A stretch of 6,430 bases of DNA from an uncultured Faecalibacterium sp. (GCA_945982465.1 CAMFSB010000096.1:1-6430); one strand, 5' to 3'. Counted from the first letter of the stretch, positions 1 to 6,430 are shown. The notes: a model not told the origin generated them from the letters alone. Numbers and translations are program-made.

Positions 1-1077
1 GATCTGGCCCTTGACATTGGGGCTGAGCTTGCGCACGGCCAAAATCTCCAGAATACGGTCCTTAACCTTTTTCAGGCCGTAATGCTCCCGATCCAGGATC
101 TGCGCGGCGCGCGCAATGTCCAGATTATCCTCCGTCACTGCCTCCCAGGGCAGATCCAGGCAGGTGTCCAGATAGGTGCGGATGACGGTGGCCTCCTGGT
201 TCGAGCCCTGCATCCGGGCCAGCCGATCCACCTCTTTCATAAATTTGACAGCGGTATCCTCCGGCCGCGGCAGCGCCTGAATGCGGCGGCGGTACTCGTC
301 GGCCTCAGCGTGGGTGTCGTCGCCCTCGCCCAGTTCCTCGCTGATCACGTTGAGCTGTTCGTGCAGGTAGTAATCGCGCTGGTTTTTATCCATGGCCGCG
401 GTCACTTTTTCCTGGATCTCTTTTTCCACGTTCAGCACCTGGCACTCGCGGCGCAGCAGCATCAGCAGCTTTTCCAGGCGGCCGGTCAGGGTGCTCTCGT
501 TCATGATCGCCTGCTTATCCTCGTATTTGAACAGCAGGTTTGCCGGCATATACTCGCTCAAAAAAGCGGGGTCATCGTTGGAAATGATCGTGAACACAAC
601 ATCCTTGGCCAAACGCGGGTTCAGCGAAAGGTATTCGTCAAAAGCGCCCTTCAGGTTGCGCAGCAGTGCCTCGGCTTCCACCGTCAGCTCGCCTTTTACC
701 CCGCGCACGGGCGCCGGGCGGATGGACGACACCAGCAACTTGCCGCTTTCGTCCAGCGAAAGCAGCCGGGCGCGGTATTTGCCCTCGACCAGCACCTTGA
801 CCAGATCCTCCGAGACACGCAGCACCTGCTTGACCTCGGCCGCAACACCGTATTGATACAGGTCGTTCTGGCCGGGGTCATCGGCGTTGATATCCCGCTG
901 CGTGACCAAAAAGACATTGGAATTGTTCTGCATGGCCCATTCGACGGCCGCAATGCTTTTTTCGCGGCCGACCTCAAAATGCACCAGATTATTGGGAAAA
1001 ACCACTAAACCGCGCAGAGCAATCGTAGGCAGATGCAGCTCGCTGCGGTCAACTTTTACAGTGATACGTTCAGACAT
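1..1077 (-). CDS. lon: Lon ATP-dependent protease, N-terminal part (cut by window edge)
   Basis: Lon is a cytoplasmic AAA+ serine protease that degrades misfolded and some regulatory proteins. The 359 codons seen hold the N-terminal substrate-binding LON domain (about residues 14-205, beginning LPTIALRGLVVFPNN) and the following helical region with the family hallmark QRDYYLHEQLNVISEELGE (233-251). The fragment ends at HYGLKKVKDRILEILAVRK...KGQI, which in Lon lies just a few residues before the Walker A motif, so the ATPase and Ser-Lys protease domains are outside the window. The ATG at 1077 is preceded by AGGAGG (1092-1087) with a 9-base spacer, and LON-domain homology starts soon after, so the start is well supported. 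It lies 141 bases downstream of clpX, behind a terminator and with its own promoter. No frameshift is visible. The family call is essentially certain; whether the unseen part is intact is unknown. Confidence 0.97.
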   Translation of the reverse strand, partial: MSERITVKVDRSELHLPTIALRGLVVFPNNLVHFEVGREKSIAAVEWAMQNNSNVFLVTQRDINADDPGQNDLYQYGVAAEVKQVLRVSEDLVKVLVEGKYRARLLSLDESGKLLVSSIRPAPVRGVKGELTVEAEALLRNLKGAFDEYLSLNPRLAKDVVFTIISNDDPAFLSEYMPANLLFKYEDKQAIMNESTLTGRLEKLLMLLRRECQVLNVEKEIQEKVTAAMDKNQRDYYLHEQLNVISEELGEGDDTHAEADEYRRRIQALPRPEDTAVKFMKEVDRLARMQGSNQEATVIRTYLDTCLDLPWEAVTEDNLDIARAAQILDREHYGLKKVKDRILEILAVRKLSPNVKGQI

Positions 1078-1092
1078 TCGTCAGGTCCTCCT

Positions 1093-1133
1093 ACAGCCGC
1101 CGTTTCATCGGGTAACAGCACGCAGGCAGCTGT
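1093..1133 (-). promoter_or_regulatory. Hairpin in the lon 5' leader, abutting the Shine-Dalgarno
   Basis: On the minus strand ACAGCTGCC (1133-1125) pairs with GGCGGCTGT (1101-1093) as nine consecutive pairs including one G-U, around a 23-base loop. The 5' arm starts at about the transcription start predicted from the lon promoter, and the 3' arm ends one base before the AGGAGG of lon. It would form a stem at the very 5' end of the mRNA. It could stabilise the message or tune ribosome access; the role is inference. The ribosome binding site itself is not inside the stem. Confidence 0.5.
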
Positions 1134-1139
1134 CATATT

Positions 1140-1168
1140 ATTATACACAAAAAGCAAGGCCACTTCAA
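1140..1168 (-). promoter_or_regulatory. Sigma-A-type promoter of lon
   Basis: The minus strand carries a -35 box TTGAAG (1168-1163, four of six matches to TTGACA), a 17-base spacer, and a perfect -10 box TATAAT (1145-1140). The predicted transcript starts near 1133, giving a leader of about 56 bases before the lon ATG. The promoter begins directly after the clpX terminator hairpin, which fits lon being a separate transcription unit. I see no CIRCE (TTAGCACTC-N9-GAGTGCTAA) or CtsR-type GGTCAAA repeat around it. Confidence 0.75.
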
Positions 1169-1170
1169 CA

Positions 1171-1202
1171 GGAAAAGGACGCCCGGCAAGGCGTCCTTTT
1201 CT
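1171..1202 (-). terminator. Intrinsic terminator after clpX
   Basis: A perfect 12-base-pair stem, 1172-1183 with 1190-1201, closes a 6-base loop. On the minus strand the core reads GGACGCC / GGCGTCC, with AAAA before and TTTTCC after, the usual shape of a Rho-independent terminator. It starts 17 bases past the clpX stop codon and so ends the clpP-clpX message before the lon promoter. The run of T is short, so some read-through into lon is possible. Confidence 0.75.
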
Positions 1203-1218
1203 GAACTTTCTATGACAC

Positions 1219-2550
<1,332 letters not shown>

Positions 2551-2576
2551 AACTGTTTCCTTATCTCACTGGTTCC

Positions 2577-3173
2577 TCAGCGATGAGCGATCACATCGTC
2601 GATCAAGCCGTATTCCTTTGCCTGCAGCGCCGTCATAAAGTTATCGCGCTCGGTATCCTGCGCGATCTTTTCCAGCGGCTGGCCGGTATATTCGCTCATC
2701 ATGCGGTTCATTTTTTCGCGGGTGGCCACCAGATGATCCGAATAGATCTTAACATCCGTTGTCTGGCCCGAGATCCCGCCGCCCTGGCCGCCGATCAGCG
2801 GCTGGTGGATCAGGATCTCCGAATTGGGCAGCGCGAAGCGCTTGCCCTTGGTGCCGCTGCACAGCAAGAACGCGCCCATCGAGGCGGCCATGCCCATGCA
2901 GATGGTGGATACATCGCACTTGATGTATTTCATCGTATCGTGGATCGCCATGCCTGCGCTGATCGAACCGCCGGGACTGTTGATATACAGGCTGATGTCC
3001 TTATCGGGATCCTGGCCCTCCAGGTACAGCAGCTGCGCCACCACCAGGCTGGCCGTGGTATCGTTGACTTCATCGCTCAGCATGATGATGCGGTCGTTCA
3101 GCAAGCGGGAAAAAATGTCGTACGAGCGCTCGCCGCGCGGGGTCTGCTCGACCACATAAGGAACAAGACTCAT
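2577..3173 (-). CDS. clpP: ClpP, proteolytic subunit of the Clp protease
   Basis: ClpP forms the barrel-shaped serine peptidase that degrades chains delivered by ClpX. With the chosen start [11 protein letters not shown] the protein has 198 residues. The catalytic triad is visible as Ser98 (in GMAASMGAF), His123 (in ILIHQPL) and Asp177 (in DTERDNF), and the oxyanion-region motif YINSPGGS is present. An ATG two codons upstream (3179) is in frame, but GGAGG (3187-3183) would sit only 3 bases from it and 9 bases from the ATG at 3173, so the inner start is preferred. Between His123 and the Asp of TTD the sequence is five residues longer and more glycine-rich than in E. coli ClpP. The gene lies 26 bases before clpX, and a strong terminator separates it from tig. 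No propeptide is evident. A weak possible promoter (TTGCCG at 3236-3231, AATAAC at 3213-3208, 17-base spacer) sits inside the upstream terminator. Confidence 0.97.
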   Translation of the reverse strand: MSLVPYVVEQTPRGERSYDIFSRLLNDRIIMLSDEVNDTTASLVVAQLLYLEGQDPDKDISLYINSPGGSISAGMAIHDTMKYIKCDVSTICMGMAASMGAFLLCSGTKGKRFALPNSEILIHQPLIGGQGGGISGQTTDVKIYSDHLVATREKMNRMMSEYTGQPLEKIAQDTERDNFMTALQAKEYGLIDDVIAHR

Positions 3174-3182
3174 GTTCATTCG

Positions 3183-3188
3183 CCTCCC
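3183..3188 (-). promoter_or_regulatory. Ribosome binding site that sets the clpP start
   Basis: GGGAGG on the minus strand is 3 bases from the ATG at 3179 but 9 bases from the in-frame ATG at 3173. The second spacing matches the 5-9 bases found for the other genes here, so translation probably starts at 3173 and the protein begins MSLVPYVV. Confidence 0.7.
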
Positions 3189-3213
3189 GAATCAATTTAC
3201 AGAATGTGTTATT

Positions 3214-3260
3214 GGAAAAATTGACCGATACGGCAAGCTTTGCACCGTATCGGCCAATTT
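3214..3260 (-). terminator. Strong intrinsic terminator between tig and clpP
   Basis: CCGATACGG (3225-3233) pairs perfectly with CCGTATCGG (3245-3253). After one A-C mismatch, six further pairs (3218-3223 with 3255-3260) extend the stem. The 11-base loop can itself form a small GCAA/TTGC-like tip. On the minus strand the 3' arm runs into TTTTT (3220-3216), some of it paired with the A run of the 5' arm. The hairpin starts 28 bases past the tig stop codon and ends 26 bases before the clpP ribosome binding site. It should end most tig transcripts or act as an attenuator for clpP-clpX. Confidence 0.85.
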
Positions 3261-3288
3261 AAACAACCCGAACCGCCGGAACCGAAAA

Positions 3289-4704
3289 TTATTCTTCCGC
3301 CGGCTTTTCTTCTTCGGCCTTCTCCTCGCCGTCGTCCGCCTTCTTGGCGGCCTTCTTGCGGGTGGTCTTTTTCGCGGCCTTCTTGGGCGCATCCGCTTCG
3401 CCTTCGGCGGCTTCGTCGGCGGCTTTTTCCACCACGACGGCCTTTTCCTTGATAAAGTCGATGGCCTTGTTGACAGCCAGATCCTTCTTCAGGTCGGCCA
3501 GGTTCACAACGCTGCGGACCTGCTCCACTTCCATCTTGTACATCTCGGCAATGCGCTTGATCTCGGCCTCCACATCCTCTTCGGTGGCTTCGATCTTCTC
3601 AGCCAGGGCCACGGCCTCCAGCGCCAGACGGATCTTGACCTGCTTTTCGGCCTGGGGCATAAAGCTCTGACGGAACTGCTCCATGGTCTGGCCCATATAC
3701 TGCAGGTAGGTCTCCAGCTTCAGGCCCTGTTGCTCCACACGGTAGGCGAAATCGTTGACCATTTCGTCCATGCGGGTTTCGTACATGTCCTGCGGGATCT
3801 CCGCTTCCATGCCTTCGATGACCTGATCGACCAGGGCGTTCTCCATATCCAGCTCGGCCTGCTTGTCGATCTGCTCCTGCTGGCCCTTGCGGATGGATTC
3901 CTTCAGCTCATCCAGTGTGTCGTATTCGGAAACATCCTTGGCGAACTCATCGTCCAGCACAGGCAGCTCCTTGTACTTGACCTCGTGCAGCTTGATCTTG
4001 AAGGTCGCATCCTTGCCGGCCAGCTCGGCGGACTGGTACTCCTCGGGGAACTTCACATTCACGTCAAATTCCTCGCCGGCGCTGTGGCCGACGCACTGAT
4101 CCTCAAAGCCCGGGATGAACGAGCCGCTGCCCAGCGTCAGCATGTAGTGCTCGGCCTTGCCGCCCTCAAAGGCAACGCCGTCCACAAAGCCCTCAAAGTC
4201 GATATCGACGATATCGCCGTTTTCGGCGGCGCCCTCACGGGTGCACTCGCGGGCGTTGCGCTCCTGCATGCGGGTCAGCTCGGCTTCCACGGCGGAATCC
4301 TCCACCGTCTTGACGGCCTTTTCCACGGTCAGGCCGGCGTAGTTGGATACCTTGACCTCAGGCTTTTCAGCGACCTTAACGGTCAGCACAACGCCGTTTT
4401 CGGCATCAGCGGAATCCACCGATACCTCGGGGCGGCCCACGGCCTCCACACCGGCCTCGGCCAGCGCGGCCTCATACTCGGCCGGGAACAGGTCATTGAT
4501 CGCGTCGTAGGTAAAAATGTCCGCGCCGTACATCTTTTCGATCAGCGCACGGGGAGCCTTGCCCTTGCGGAAACCGGGAACATTATATTTTTTGCCCTCG
4601 CGCTTAAAGACCTTTGCGCAGGCATCGGCAAAGACCTTGGCGTCGATGGAAAACTGCAGTTCGTGCATGCTCTTTTCGAGCTTTTCACTTTTGATGAGTT
4701 TCAT
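3289..4704 (-). CDS. tig: Trigger factor, ribosome-associated chaperone, with a charged C-terminal tail
   Basis: Trigger factor binds the ribosome exit tunnel and shields nascent chains; its middle domain is an FKBP-type prolyl isomerase. The 471-residue protein shows the N-terminal ribosome-binding domain with the signature GFRKGKAP (44-51), the FKBP domain (about 157-243, starting GAAENGDIVDIDFEG, with FIPGFED at 196-202), and the helical chaperone domain (about 115-150 and 250-425). The ATG at 4704 is 7 bases from GGAGG (4716-4712). An in-frame ATG at 4722 would place that site inside the coding sequence, so it is rejected. The usual family length is about 425-435 residues, and homology ends near residue 425. 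Residues 426-471 form a low-complexity extension: acidic (EKAADEAAEGEADA), then basic (KKAAKKTTRKKAAKK, 441-455), then acidic (DDGEEKAEEEKPAEE). A 12-base direct repeat, 3347-3358 and 3374-3385, encodes the repeated KKAA modules. The gene has its own promoter and terminator and precedes clpP. Confidence 0.97.
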   Translation of the reverse strand: MKLIKSEKLEKSMHELQFSIDAKVFADACAKVFKREGKKYNVPGFRKGKAPRALIEKMYGADIFTYDAINDLFPAEYEAALAEAGVEAVGRPEVSVDSADAENGVVLTVKVAEKPEVKVSNYAGLTVEKAVKTVEDSAVEAELTRMQERNARECTREGAAENGDIVDIDFEGFVDGVAFEGGKAEHYMLTLGSGSFIPGFEDQCVGHSAGEEFDVNVKFPEEYQSAELAGKDATFKIKLHEVKYKELPVLDDEFAKDVSEYDTLDELKESIRKGQQEQIDKQAELDMENALVDQVIEGMEAEIPQDMYETRMDEMVNDFAYRVEQQGLKLETYLQYMGQTMEQFRQSFMPQAEKQVKIRLALEAVALAEKIEATEEDVEAEIKRIAEMYKMEVEQVRSVVNLADLKKDLAVNKAIDFIKEKAVVVEKAADEAAEGEADAPKKAAKKTTRKKAAKKADDGEEKAEEEKPAEE

Positions 4705-4711
4705 TCTTTTT

Positions 4712-4716
4712 CCTCC
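4712..4716 (-). promoter_or_regulatory. Ribosome binding site that sets the tig start
   Basis: GGAGG on the minus strand is 7 bases before the ATG at 4704, whose protein starts MKLIKSEKLE as trigger factors do. The ATG at 4722 lies upstream of this site and would add a six-residue MSGGKR translated from the Shine-Dalgarno itself, so it is not the start. Confidence 0.85.
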
Positions 4717-4735
4717 ACTCAAAGAAATTCAATTT

Positions 4736-4765
4736 ATTATAGCACGGACACTGTATAAATGCCAG
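4736..4765 (-). promoter_or_regulatory. Extended -10 promoter of tig
   Basis: On the minus strand a perfect TATAAT (4741-4736) is preceded by TGC (4744-4742), making an extended -10 element. An 18-base spacer separates it from CTGGCA (4765-4760), which matches four of six bases of TTGACA. The predicted start near 4729 gives a short, apparently unstructured leader of about 25 bases. This should be a strong housekeeping promoter, as expected for trigger factor. Confidence 0.75.
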
Positions 4766-4768
4766 TGT
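4748..4768. repeat. Inverted repeat over the tig -35 region
   Basis: ACACTG (4748-4753) and CAGTGT (4763-4768) form a perfect 6-base inverted repeat with a 9-base AT-rich centre. It covers the -35 box and most of the spacer of the tig promoter and lies upstream of the predicted transcript start. A DNA operator is therefore more likely than an RNA hairpin for tig. It could also be a chance dyad. I do not recognise it as a known operator. Confidence 0.4.
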
Positions 4769-4808
4769 TTTTTACATTTATGCGGGGGATGTTTTGCGAT
4801 TTGCGGGC

Positions 4809-4832
4809 AAAAAAGAGCCGATTTTTTCCGGC
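4809..4832 (-). terminator. Possible weak terminator after the phosphoesterase gene
   Basis: On the minus strand GCCG (4832-4829) can pair with CGGC (4820-4817) across an A-rich loop, with one extra G-T pair possible, followed two bases later by TTTTTT (4814-4809). The T run and position 13 bases past the stop codon suit a terminator, but the stem is only four or five pairs, so the call is tentative. Confidence 0.4.
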
Positions 4833-4845
4833 AAGCGGTATTGCT

Positions 4846-5526
4846 TTACACAATTCGATAGGGGCAGAAGCCCAGACTGTCGGCGCTGATCAGCTTGTAG
4901 CGGATGCCGTCGGCCTCGCCCTGCACGGCATACCGGATGGACTGGCCGTGGAGATGGCCGTAAAAGCAGCGGCGCACGCCGTATTGCTGCATCAGGCGGA
5001 TCACTTCAGGCGACGAGGTGCCCGGGTATACGGGCGGGTAGTGCAGAAAAACCAGCTTCTCACCCTCTGGCGCAGCATCCAGGCTCATTTTGAGTCGGCC
5101 AACTTCCCGCTTCATCACCTTTTCGTCCTGCGGCTCGTCTACATCGAACAGCCAGCTGCGGGTGCCGCACAGCGCGTAGCCGTCCACCAAAAAGGAGTTG
5201 TTATGGAAAATATGCAGGCTGTCAAAGCCCTGCTGCTCAAAATAGCGGTTCATTTTATTGGTGGTCGTCCACCAGTAATCGTGGCTGCCTTTTAGCAGCA
5301 GCTTTTGCCCGGGCAACTGCTGGATGAAGCGGAAATCCGCCGCGGTATCCTCCAGCCGCATGGCCCAGCTGGTATCGCCGGCCAGCACGACCGTGTCCTG
5401 CGGGCTTATCAACCGGTTCCAGTTGGCGGCCAGCCGCTCGGTATAATTCTGCCAGCCCGGAAAGACCTCCATTGATTTGGCCGCGCCAAACGAAAGATGC
5501 AGATCTCCAATAGCAAAAATTGCCAT
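4846..5526 (-). CDS. Calcineurin-like metallophosphoesterase (COG1768-type)
   Basis: A 226-residue cytoplasmic protein of the calcineurin-like metallophosphoesterase superfamily; substrate unknown. The metal-binding motifs appear in order: GDLH (Asp8, His10), GDTSW (Asp51), GSHDYWW (80-86, His82), the FLHYPP histidine (His162) and YGHLHG (His191, His193). The overall pattern, including HNNSF after the third motif and the short length, resembles the clostridial predicted phosphohydrolases of COG1768. The third motif is normally GNHD; here codon AGC gives Ser81 in place of the metal- and phosphate-contacting Asn. No signal peptide or membrane segment is seen. The ATG at 5526 follows AGGAGG by 5 bases and begins right at the first motif. 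An upstream in-frame ATG at 5562 would add 12 unrelated residues and lacks a site, so it is rejected. The gene is divergent from the DUF1540 gene (70 bases apart) and precedes tig, with no evident functional link. Confidence 0.87.
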   Translation of the reverse strand: MAIFAIGDLHLSFGAAKSMEVFPGWQNYTERLAANWNRLISPQDTVVLAGDTSWAMRLEDTAADFRFIQQLPGQKLLLKGSHDYWWTTTNKMNRYFEQQGFDSLHIFHNNSFLVDGYALCGTRSWLFDVDEPQDEKVMKREVGRLKMSLDAAPEGEKLVFLHYPPVYPGTSSPEVIRLMQQYGVRRCFYGHLHGQSIRYAVQGEADGIRYKLISADSLGFCPYRIV

Positions 5527-5547
5527 TCGATCCTCCTGACTGATAAC
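5520..5547 (+). promoter_or_regulatory. Candidate promoter of the DUF1540 gene
   Basis: TTGCCA (5520-5525, five of six matches) is followed by a 16-base spacer and GATAAC (5542-5547, four of six). The -35 box overlaps the start codon of the divergent phosphoesterase gene. The -10 is poor and other registers are possible, so this is a low-confidence call; a promoter must lie in this short gap or upstream of it. Confidence 0.3.
5532..5537 (-). promoter_or_regulatory. Ribosome binding site that sets the phosphoesterase start
   Basis: AGGAGG on the minus strand lies 5 bases before the ATG at 5526, where the protein starts MAIFAIGDLHL directly at the first metal-binding motif. This rules against the in-frame ATG at 5562. 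Confidence 0.8.
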
Positions 5548-5576
5548 AATGTTCCTGCGCATACTAACCGTACCCG

Positions 5577-5605
5577 TTTATAGGAGGTACAGCAAAATGG
5601 AGCAA
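5577..5605 (-). promoter_or_regulatory. Candidate promoter of the phosphoesterase gene
   Basis: The minus strand has TTGCTC (5605-5600, four of six matches), a 17-base spacer and TATAAA (5582-5577, five of six). The transcript would start near 5570, about 44 bases before the ATG. The -35 box lies inside the first codons of the divergent DUF1540 gene and the spacer covers that gene's ribosome binding site, so the two units overlap. Confidence 0.45.
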
Positions 5606-5609
5606 AATG
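5591..5609 (+). repeat. Tandem 10-base repeat across the DUF1540 start codon
   Basis: AGCAAAATG occurs at 5591-5599 and again at 5601-5609, a period of ten bases. The first copy holds the start codon of the DUF1540 gene, 9 bases from its AGGAGG. The second copy creates another ATG at 5607 in the +1 frame. It also overlaps the -35 box of the candidate divergent promoter. Its role, if any, is unknown. Confidence 0.6.
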
Positions 5610-5755
5610 AGCCGATCATCGGCGGGATCCGCTGCGATGTGGAAAACTGCATCCACAACAACGGCTGCGGCTGCTGCACGGCCGGTGAGATCCATGTGAA
5701 ATGTGACTGCATGGAACCGGAGCACACCTGCTGCGATACGTTTGCCGAGATCTGA
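5597..5755 (+). CDS. Small cysteine-rich DUF1540 protein
   Basis: A 52-residue protein with nine cysteines (13, 18, 24, 26, 27, 36, 38, 45, 46). The layout I-x-C-x4-C followed by a CxCC cluster, an EIHV stretch, and a C-terminal TCCDTF matches the DUF1540 family of small Firmicute proteins as I know it. The cysteines suggest metal binding, probably zinc, but the function of the family is unknown and I assign none. No signal peptide or membrane segment is seen. The ATG at 5597 sits 9 bases after AGGAGG (5582-5587). An in-frame ATG at 5549 would add 16 residues unlike the family and has no ribosome binding site, so it is rejected. It is the only plus-strand gene here, divergent from the phosphoesterase and convergent with thrC, with a strong terminator 28 bases past its stop codon. 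Confidence 0.87.
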   Translation: MEQNEPIIGGIRCDVENCIHNNGCGCCTAGEIHVKCDCMEPEHTCCDTFAEI

Positions 5756-5782
5756 AGCAAGGCCGTGCAACGGAACCGAAAG

Positions 5783-5816
5783 CGCCTGCCGGCATAAGAT
5801 CCGGCAGGTGTTTTTT
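5783..5816 (+). terminator. Strong intrinsic terminator after the DUF1540 gene
   Basis: CCTGCCGG (5785-5792) pairs perfectly with CCGGCAGG (5801-5808) around an 8-base loop, with G-T and C-G pairs extending the stem to 5783/5810, followed by TTTTTT (5811-5816). The T run ends four bases before the thrC stop codon. On the opposite strand the same hairpin follows thrC by a few bases with an A run before it and only TTT after it, so it may serve both converging genes, best for the plus strand. Confidence 0.9.
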
Positions 5817-5819
5817 GGT

Positions 5820-6430
5820 TTACGCCAGATAGCCCAGCGCCACCCGGGCAATATCCTCCGGCGCGATGACCGTGCCAAAGCGCTCCGGCTTGCGGTCCAA
5901 AGCCGCCAAACTGGCCGGGGCGGGCATGCCGGAGACCTGCTGCAGGCGCTTCATGGCCTCAAAGTCATTTTCCGGCGCATCGCAGCCCAGCGCCGCCAGC
6001 ACGCTGCGCGGGAACTTGAACGGCGACGCGGTGGAAAGCACCACCATCGGCGCATCGCCGTTCTGTGCCCGGTACTCCCGGGCGACCTTGAACGCTACGG
6101 CGGTGTGGGTATCGCACAGGTAGCCGTTTTGCTCATAGATGCGGCGGATCTCCTCTGCGACCTGCTGGCTGCTGGCGCACCCGCAGGCAAAGGTCTGCTG
6201 AATGCGGGCCAGCACATCCGCCGGGACGGTATAGCTGCCGGTCTCGGCCAGCTGCTTCATCCAGCCGGCGACAACGGCCGTGTCCTCCGTCATGTGGTAA
6301 AGCAGGCGCTCCAGGTTGGAGGATACCAGAATATCCATGCTGGGCGAGCTGGTTTTGTAAAACGGCCGCCGCGCATTGTAAGTACCGGTGGACAAAAACT
6401 CCGTCAATACATTGTTTTCGTTGGAAGCAC
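5820..6430 (-). CDS. thrC: Threonine synthase, C-terminal part (cut by window edge)
   Basis: Threonine synthase is the PLP-dependent enzyme that turns O-phosphohomoserine into threonine and phosphate, the last step of threonine synthesis. The 203 codons seen begin inside the family-typical stretch ASNENNVLTEFLSTG, followed by FYKTSSPSMDILVSSNLERL and, further on, YLCDTHTAVAFKVA and STASPFKFP, all conserved C-terminal landmarks of the bacterial enzyme. The full protein is usually near 495 residues, so the PLP lysine and N-terminal domain lie beyond the right edge. The stop codon TAA is at 5822-5820. The reading frame continues upstream through the edge with no stop, so the first in-window possible start (a TTG at 6407) is not the true one. 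It converges on the DUF1540 gene across a shared hairpin. Confidence 0.95.
   Translation of the reverse strand, partial: ASNENNVLTEFLSTGTYNARRPFYKTSSPSMDILVSSNLERLLYHMTEDTAVVAGWMKQLAETGSYTVPADVLARIQQTFACGCASSQQVAEEIRRIYEQNGYLCDTHTAVAFKVAREYRAQNGDAPMVVLSTASPFKFPRSVLAALGCDAPENDFEAMKRLQQVSGMPAPASLAALDRKPERFGTVIAPEDIARVALGYLA

Noticed and set aside
82..1008. A 308-codon plus-strand open frame at the left end
   Set aside because: It lies fully antisense to lon, which is clearly coding in the minus frame; the plus product is low in complexity and unrecognisable.
1078..1218. CIRCE or CtsR heat-shock operators near lon, clpP or tig
   Set aside because: I looked for TTAGCACTC/GAGTGCTAA and for tandem GGTCAAA motifs in the intergenic gaps and found none.
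2583..3224. A plus-strand open frame opposite clpP
   Set aside because: Antisense shadow of a highly conserved ClpP with an intact catalytic triad.
3172..4758. A 528-codon plus-strand open frame opposite tig
   Set aside because: It is the antisense shadow of tig; its Leu/His/Gly-rich product has no family resemblance, and tig is unambiguous on the other strand.
4759..5295. A plus-strand open frame opposite the phosphoesterase
   Set aside because: It begins in the tig promoter region, has no ribosome binding site, and is antisense to a protein with all but one of the superfamily motif residues.
5564..5878. A minus-strand open frame across the DUF1540 gene and its terminator
   Set aside because: It is the shadow of the DUF1540 gene, and it crosses the thrC stop region and a strong terminator.

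Overview
The window looks like a chromosomal housekeeping segment from a GC-rich, Gram-positive-type anaerobe of the class Clostridia, probably the Oscillospiraceae/Ruminococcaceae group (relatives of Faecalibacterium, Gemmiger or Subdoligranulum). This assignment is inferred from strong AGGAGG ribosome binding sites before almost every gene, high GC, protein sequence flavour, a cysteine-rich DUF1540 protein and a COG1768-type phosphohydrolase. It is not proven. I see no phage, insertion sequence, CRISPR array, tRNA or rRNA.

Layout, read along the minus strand from right to left: the C-terminal 40% or so of threonine synthase (thrC, cut by the right edge); a small plus-strand DUF1540 gene converging on thrC; a metallophosphoesterase divergent from the DUF1540 gene; then a protein quality-control block tig, clpP, clpX, lon. 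The left edge cuts lon just before its ATPase Walker A motif. The lon fragment has no stop codon in the window, so simple ORF listings miss it.

The quality-control block follows the classic order trigger factor, ClpP, ClpX, Lon. Trigger factor meets nascent chains at the ribosome, ClpXP unfolds and degrades tagged or damaged proteins, and Lon degrades misfolded proteins. The sequence suggests three transcription units. tig has an extended -10 promoter and a strong intrinsic terminator behind it. clpP and clpX are 26 bases apart and surely co-transcribed. lon has its own sigma-A-type promoter just after the clpX terminator, and a 5' leader hairpin that ends exactly at its ribosome binding site.

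Nothing here is a clear new system. The points worth a second look are a histone-like Lys/Ala/Glu tail added to trigger factor, a glycine-rich insertion in the ClpP handle region, an Asn-to-Ser change in a metal-binding motif of the phosphoesterase, the lon leader hairpin, and overlapping divergent promoters between the phosphoesterase and DUF1540 genes. No stretch above 300 bases lacks a gene; the largest gaps (about 140 bases, on either side of the tig-clpP-clpX block) are filled by promoters and terminators.
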